From Umbelopsis ramanniana AG (taxonomy: Eukaryota > Mucoromycota > Umbelopsidomycetes > Umbelopsidales > Umbelopsidaceae): a DNA stretch of 64,000 nucleotides. Shown piece by piece: positions 59,492 to 64,000 of this stretch. The DNA lies in the NCBI RefSeq assembly GCF_025399195.1, contig NW_026252156.1, positions 45,019 to 109,018 on the forward strand, in the 5' to 3' direction. The translations under genes and the position numbers were made by a program. Below the pieces are notes generated by a model. That model worked only from the letters and a program-made list of their open reading frames with translations. It was not told the origin of the DNA and searched no databases. The stretch's first letter is position 1, and every line of letters starts with the position of its first letter.

Positions 59492-62099
59492 TATAGATAT
59501 TTTGATTTGTAGATGGTATGTATTTTTCTCCAACGAGCTTGGGTGTCTTGGTTTTATACTTTTGGCCATCGGAACAAATGATAAAATTATGACGTTCTTT
59601 CTTCCTGCGTCATTGGGAAATTTTCTGTGAGGCTGCCTTTCCAGGAAACATCTTACTGTTTGCGCATCACCCTATAAAAAGATATCTATAGCACCTCAAG
59701 TACCCACGTTTTCAGTAACTGGATTCTCAATGCACGCGAATCTTCCATAAGCGAATCTTTAGATGGCCGCTCACTTGTTGTACTCAAGTAACTTATCAGG
59801 AAATGGGAACACCAGCGGCAAAACTGTATAATGACCCAGCTGCCGGAGCCTGTATTATCCTAAACAAAGGTATTTAAACTACGAAGTATGTTAGGTGGAG
59901 AATACGTAATGGAGAGAGCTAGAACATGGATCTTATGTAAAACTTCACAATAGCGGAAATTCTTATCCACAGAATGGAAAATTCTTACTAGTAGCTATTA
60001 ACCGTGGTCAAGAGTAAGCTGTAAGGAAGTTATGAGTCATTTCACCAGTTGGTTCTGCAACATACGGGAGTGGTCATAAAGGATAACGTTGCTAAATGGC
60101 ATCATTTTAATCGTTGAGACTTGACAGTCCACGGTTATAATATTTTTACTTTCGCCATGAGCTCAGACGCTCGCGCGGTAACTGCGGTGTTTTTGATGAC
60201 CGAAGCCAAGTGTAAGGACCATCATGTAATTAACGATAGACGAACTTTGTCATTCACTGCATGATATACTTGGAAACCGCTCTAATCGATTGTCACTTTG
60301 CACAACTGGCCCAATAGGTGTTCACAGACCGCCACATATTCCCTCGAAAATTGGCCACAGAATTAAGATCTTCTGTAGGGCCTCAGATATGCCAGTATTT
60401 TACAGTGATACTATATGGAAAAATGAAAACTTGGTAGAGGCATCACCACCTTAAGCCTTCATAGCTGATTGGCATAGAAAAACGCCACTCCTACACTGTG
60501 TATGAACGCCTACACGCTGGAACCGTGATTACAAACATGGCGTAATGGTGGGAGTATTTTCAGAGTGGAAACTCCATACTACTTCTTAACAGCTGTTACG
60601 TACAGCCAGGGTTTGCAGTAATGTGACATGTCTTCAACGGTGCCTCCATCGCCTTGTTGGTCGATGTCTGCACTATAGCAATAATCAAAGCATGAGAACT
60701 TTGCACCAAGAGCATATATCCCTGATACCTCTGACAGTTTTAGGATGAACCATAGTCTACAACAGAATTCACTCGCTCCGTCGGTACAAATACCGTTTGT
60801 TGTGCTCGATGAATGGATCCCATTTGCACGTCCCAAAATTTATTTGAGCACGTGACGTCCCAAAATTCGCCTATAAATCAGTAGAAAACTTTTTGTGTTT
60901 ACTCTTTCAAACAATACGGTCCTTCAATTGCTAGAGCTTACTTTTAGCATTCAATGCCAAGTACAGTGTGGACACTGGGCCAAGAGCATAATTCCGGGTT
61001 TCTATCTTTGGCTGTGCTCGATTTTTGGGCATAGCCATTTGGAGATGATGGATACACCTCTTAACACATCTTGTAATGTTGACATTCAAAAAATTGTAAA
61101 TAAATACCCAAGTAACGTCTGTTATTTCAATCCTCATCGATGGGTACTGTATTGAAGGGATGTTCTTGTGAAGATGAATCTGGACATGACTGAAATATAC
61201 AAATGATGGCAACTATTTGCGCGCTGGCCAAACTGAAGTGCAAAAGGTGGCAGCAACATCAGCCGTTGCGTTACATAGCTTTTAACCAAAGGCTGTCGTT
61301 GCCTTTTGAGGCTGGCGTGTAGACGAGTAACTGTAGGGGAAATTACTTTGGTATAGCTGGAGAATAGCGTCCACGATGTGTATCATGGCTTTTATGATCT
61401 GTATGGCTTACAAAGTTGACGTGCTGAGTGATTTTCTTCGTCCAAGCCTCTCAAACTCAAATTATCATTGACTGCTTCATCCTAGCTCATGCCTCAAGCA
61501 TAGCAAGCTATATGGCTTCTGTAGCGGAAAGCGGTATTGGAAGATAGCTGTATATTGAAACAAGGGTGGACTGTACAGATTTACCAAATACAACGTTTTC
61601 GGAATTTAGACTGGTGGGTTATGACCTACGTGCTCTCGATGCAGATGCCTATGGGGCTGTGCTGCATTGGGTAGCTGGATTAGAGTGCTACCTATTGCTT
61701 GAAGCATACGCCGGGTAACTGGACACTACTCATTCTGCACTACCACAATGCAATTAAAAATTAGACAAGCAATGAAGCAATAGAGGGTGTTTTGGATGAA
61801 GGTAAATTCATCATAAACGTTTTGTAGCATTGTCAACGTTGGAGTGAGAGGTCAAATTGTTGCGCTCAGAATGAGTGTGGGTCTAATGTTTTGTTACTAC
61901 GGCTAAATTAGGCTTTACTTTAGTCGTCTTGTTACCGAAAGTCAGCATTGGCGAATATATTTAGAAAACAATTAGAGGAAACATGCATAATGTAGAAATA
62001 GCATGCAACTTTTTTCCTATAGTTGTATTCGCTTCCTTTCGAAAGTAGTCTCTATTCATATACTTGCCAGCATGATTGCATAAATTTTTACTGTCATTT
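59492..62099. other. Gene-free region, about 2.6 kb
   Basis: No convincing gene. The first bases hold the LEA-like promoter. Two short copies of ACGTCCCAAAATT at about 60826 and 60853, with CACGTGACGTCC between, precede a CTATAAAT at 60871. A minus-strand Cys-rich frame ends at 60579. Codon patterns and frame length elsewhere look non-coding. Confidence 0.5.
60579..60836 (-). other. Cys-rich open frame without ATG
   Basis: About 85 codons with six Cys (GICTDGASEFCC, FSCFDYC, HYCKPW). It lacks an ATG and I found no signal-peptide exon upstream. It could be the last exon or remnant of a small secreted protein. Confidence 0.25.
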
Positions 62100-62125
62100 T
62101 CCATCTCCGCCCTCATGAGCCGAAC

Positions 62126-62344
62126 TTGCAAAGAGGTCATGTAAACTATGCAAACCTGTTGACACCCAAGCTTGACTCCATGGTGAGGTCATCGCGGGCC
62201 TTAAATGCTAAAATAAAACATCTACATCAAACCGTTTATCCATCCTCAAAGAAACATAGGCAGGCTAATATAGGGGAGGAGGAAGCTCGAAGACTTAAAC
62301 TTTTTAAAATTGTTTTAAAGGGTGTTACCAAGTTACCCTCTTAG
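62126..62344 (+). other. Unsupported short open frame
   Basis: 72 codons beginning with ATG at about 62148 or a non-ATG at 62126; basic, ends in LKGVTKLPS. No domain recognised and it sits within repeat-bearing DNA, so probably non-coding or a remnant. Confidence 0.2.
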
Positions 62345-62554
62345 GTACACACTCTACAAGGCCCTACAAACCGCCAAAAATCGCTTCCTCCTCCCGAAAA
62401 AAGCTCATAAACGCCCTTCATTTCATGAGCTTTCCAGAGAATGAGTCAAGCCTACCACTTCATTCAACTTATTTTGGCCACAACCCCTCAGTTTCAGCCA
62501 TCTCAAATGGACCCTGAACATCACACAAAACCATACATCAGGGCTATTCAAGGA

Positions 62555-62727
62555 TTTTCCGGTCAACTTTTACGTTCATATCCCCCAAGAACAAAGCAAA
62601 GTTGCCAAGACCACCCCTTATTTATAGTGAAATTTCGATGCCTACCAAACGTAACTTTCTGGTCGACTTTCCACGTTCACATCCCCAAGGACAAAAGTAA
62701 GTTACTAAGAAGGTTCTTTCATAATAG
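62555..62727. repeat. Diverged direct repeat, period about 101 bp
   Basis: The segment at 62555-62626 (TTTTCCGGTCAACTTTTACG, then CCAAGAACAAAGCAAAGTTG) recurs at 62656-62727 (TTTCTGGTCGACTTTCCACG, then CCAAGGACAAAAGTAAGTTA) with scattered changes. Confidence 0.7.
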
Positions 62728-62776
62728 ACATATATCGTAAGTTCTAACAAACTTCCAAAGTCCATTTAAAAGGCGA

Positions 62777-63020
62777 TATATATGGCCAACTATCCCAAAA
62801 GTCTCTACAATCACCTTAAACAAGAGTCTTAACAGTTGGCGAAACATGCGCATCCATCAACTAATCATAAACCCATTACACAAATATTCAAATGTCCACT
62901 CAAGTACTGGTGTATATGGCCAATTAACCAAAAATCGACTCTACAATGACCCCAATACAAGAGTCCCAACATCCAGCCAAATCATGCACGTACATCTGAA
63001 GGAAACACTCAAGTACACCA
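62777..63020. repeat. Diverged direct repeat, period about 134 bp
   Basis: Ordered words TATGGCCAA, CTCTACAAT, ACAAGAGTC and CACTCAAGTAC occur from 62781 and again from 62915, with about 134-bp spacing and many substitutions. It is a second, independent tandem duplication. Confidence 0.65.
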
Positions 63021-63282
63021 ACACATTTCTATTCTGAAACCGTTAAGCGTAGTCAGTCCCACCAAAACCGACCTAGCAATTACCTTTAAAAACGCCTAAA
63101 CTCCCGCCAAATACGCAAATTTAAACGGTCAAAGATGTATTTCATTATATCAAGTATATGGATTTGCTGATTATTTATCGCAATCATCGTAAGATTCTAT
63201 TAGTCAACAGGACATAGAGTTGATGATCAGCTACTAATACCGTCTTTGGACAATAGATACAAAGCTTGACTCTTTTCAAAAC

Positions 63283-63515
63283 GGAAGAGAAAAAATGAAG
63301 ACGAGAATGGTTGTTAGAGTAGAAAACTTAGTATAGAAAATAGCTAGATATATAATGATACATTGAAGAAAAGAAGAGAAAGAAAAAAAAATGAACAAAA
63401 AGATAAAAGAAAAAAAGACAAAGAGAAAAAAGATTGGACGATAAAATGTGAGTGATCAAACAAGAGAAAAAAAGAAAGTATCAGTTAATGATAAAAAAAA
63501 AAACAAAGAACAAAA
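63283..63515 (+). other. Purine-rich tract
   Basis: Over about 230 bp the plus strand is overwhelmingly A and G, mostly A with GA runs; pyrimidines are sparse. It joins the minisatellite that follows. Confidence 0.75.
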
Positions 63516-63516
63516 A

Positions 63517-63626
63517 GGGAGAGTAAACTGGCGGCGAAAAAATGAATGGGAGAGCAAAAACGAGAGGCGAATAACGGGAGAGCAAAATGTGAGGCGAACA
63601 ATGGGAGAGAAACATTGTGCGGCGAT
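63517..63626. repeat. Degenerate minisatellite, about 27-31 bp unit, four copies
   Basis: Units starting GGGAGAG at 63517, 63548, 63576 and 63603, each containing AAA(A)-x-GAGGCG or GCGGCG at the end. Spacings are 31, 28 and 27 bp. Confidence 0.8.
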
Positions 63627-63690
63627 ACCTTCAAACTTTCAATACCATTATTAAAAATTCTTTTACAATCAATTCATACTTGTATTATTC

Positions 63691-64000
63691 AAAGCAAATG
63701 CTTTACAAATGAAATGAAAGACCTTTGGTTGCCCTACCTACTTGGTCATACTGATGACTACCGAATTGCCCTATTCACATGGTAGTCATCACAACAACAC
63801 TACAGGCATTTGCGACACACTTGGCTGGCTTCATACCAGTTAATCATATCATAATGTGTCATCCCAAAGCAAATGCCTTTAAACATGGAATGAGTGACTT
63901 TGGTCCCCCAAACCTTGGTCCGCTGTGATGGCTGTCATAATTCCCTCTTCACATGGTAGTCATCACATCATTCAAGTCATTTTGCGAGAGACAGTTGGCT
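63691..64000. repeat. 175-bp direct tandem repeat running to the window end
   Basis: 63691-63826 and 63866-64000 align along their length: AAAGCAAATGC at both starts, CACATGGTAGTCATCACA in the middle, and ACA(C/G)TTGGCT at both ends. The start-to-start distance is 175 bp. The second copy stops only because the window does, so more copies may follow. Confidence 0.85.

Noticed and set aside
60895-61155. 86-codon plus-strand frame
   Set aside because: Starts at GTG, no early ATG, no domain seen.

Overview
The window reads as a compact, intron-rich early-diverging fungal chromosome segment, probably Mucoromycota (Mucorales-like). About 30 protein-coding genes lie in the first 59.5 kb. Most are split by many GT-AG introns of roughly 50-100 nt, with intergenic gaps often of 70-300 nt. 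The mix of families fits an early-diverging fungus: RNF220, RAB3GAP1, TMEM209, TANGO2 and alpha-actinin (animal-like) next to fungal Rvs161, Rok1 and Iml2. No bacterial operons, rRNA, tRNA or CRISPR arrays were seen. Exon structures were read by eye from splice signals and reading-frame continuity, so individual boundaries may be off by a few bases.

Layout. 0-5 kb: 3' end of REV1 (+), an SLC25 mitochondrial carrier (-) and an RNF220-type E3 ligase (-). 5-14 kb: PCF11 (+), a synaptobrevin (-), a Cue1-like ER protein (+), a TMEM209-like membrane protein (+) and a polyprenol reductase-like enzyme (-). 14-25 kb: RAB3GAP1 (+), a fatty-acid elongase (+), a TM9SF/EMP70 protein (-) and the DEAD-box helicase ROK1 (-). 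25-32 kb: an intronless ten-repeat Myb/SANT protein (+), alpha-actinin (+) and a CCDC90/FMP32 protein (+). 33-44 kb: an unrecognised basic protein (+), protein phosphatase 5 (-), RVS161 (+), a TANGO2 protein (+), a small zinc-ribbon protein (+), a Rab7-like GTPase (-) and UreF (+). 45-59.5 kb: a bZIP factor (+), a SEL1/MYND protein (-), an IML2/TTC39 protein (+), a RhoGAP with a C-terminal membrane extension (+), a Ser-rich GPI-anchored protein (+) and a mitochondrial LEA-like protein (-). From 59.5 kb to the end I see no convincing gene. The last 2 kb contain diverged tandem duplications, a purine-rich tract, a minisatellite and a 175-bp direct repeat that runs to the window edge.

There is no single pathway cluster. 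Several genes share membrane traffic (synaptobrevin, RAB3GAP1, Rab7-like, TM9SF, RVS161, RhoGAP) or ubiquitin biology (REV1 ubiquitin-binding motifs, RNF220, Cue1). The main leads are: a structured element with an AATAAA inside the unusually long first intron of PCF11 (the gene for a cleavage/polyadenylation factor); the intronless ten-Myb-repeat protein with a presequence-like N terminus; a probable intron-split start codon in the synaptobrevin gene; an 18-nt microexon in the Rab gene; and the repeat-bearing, gene-free right end.
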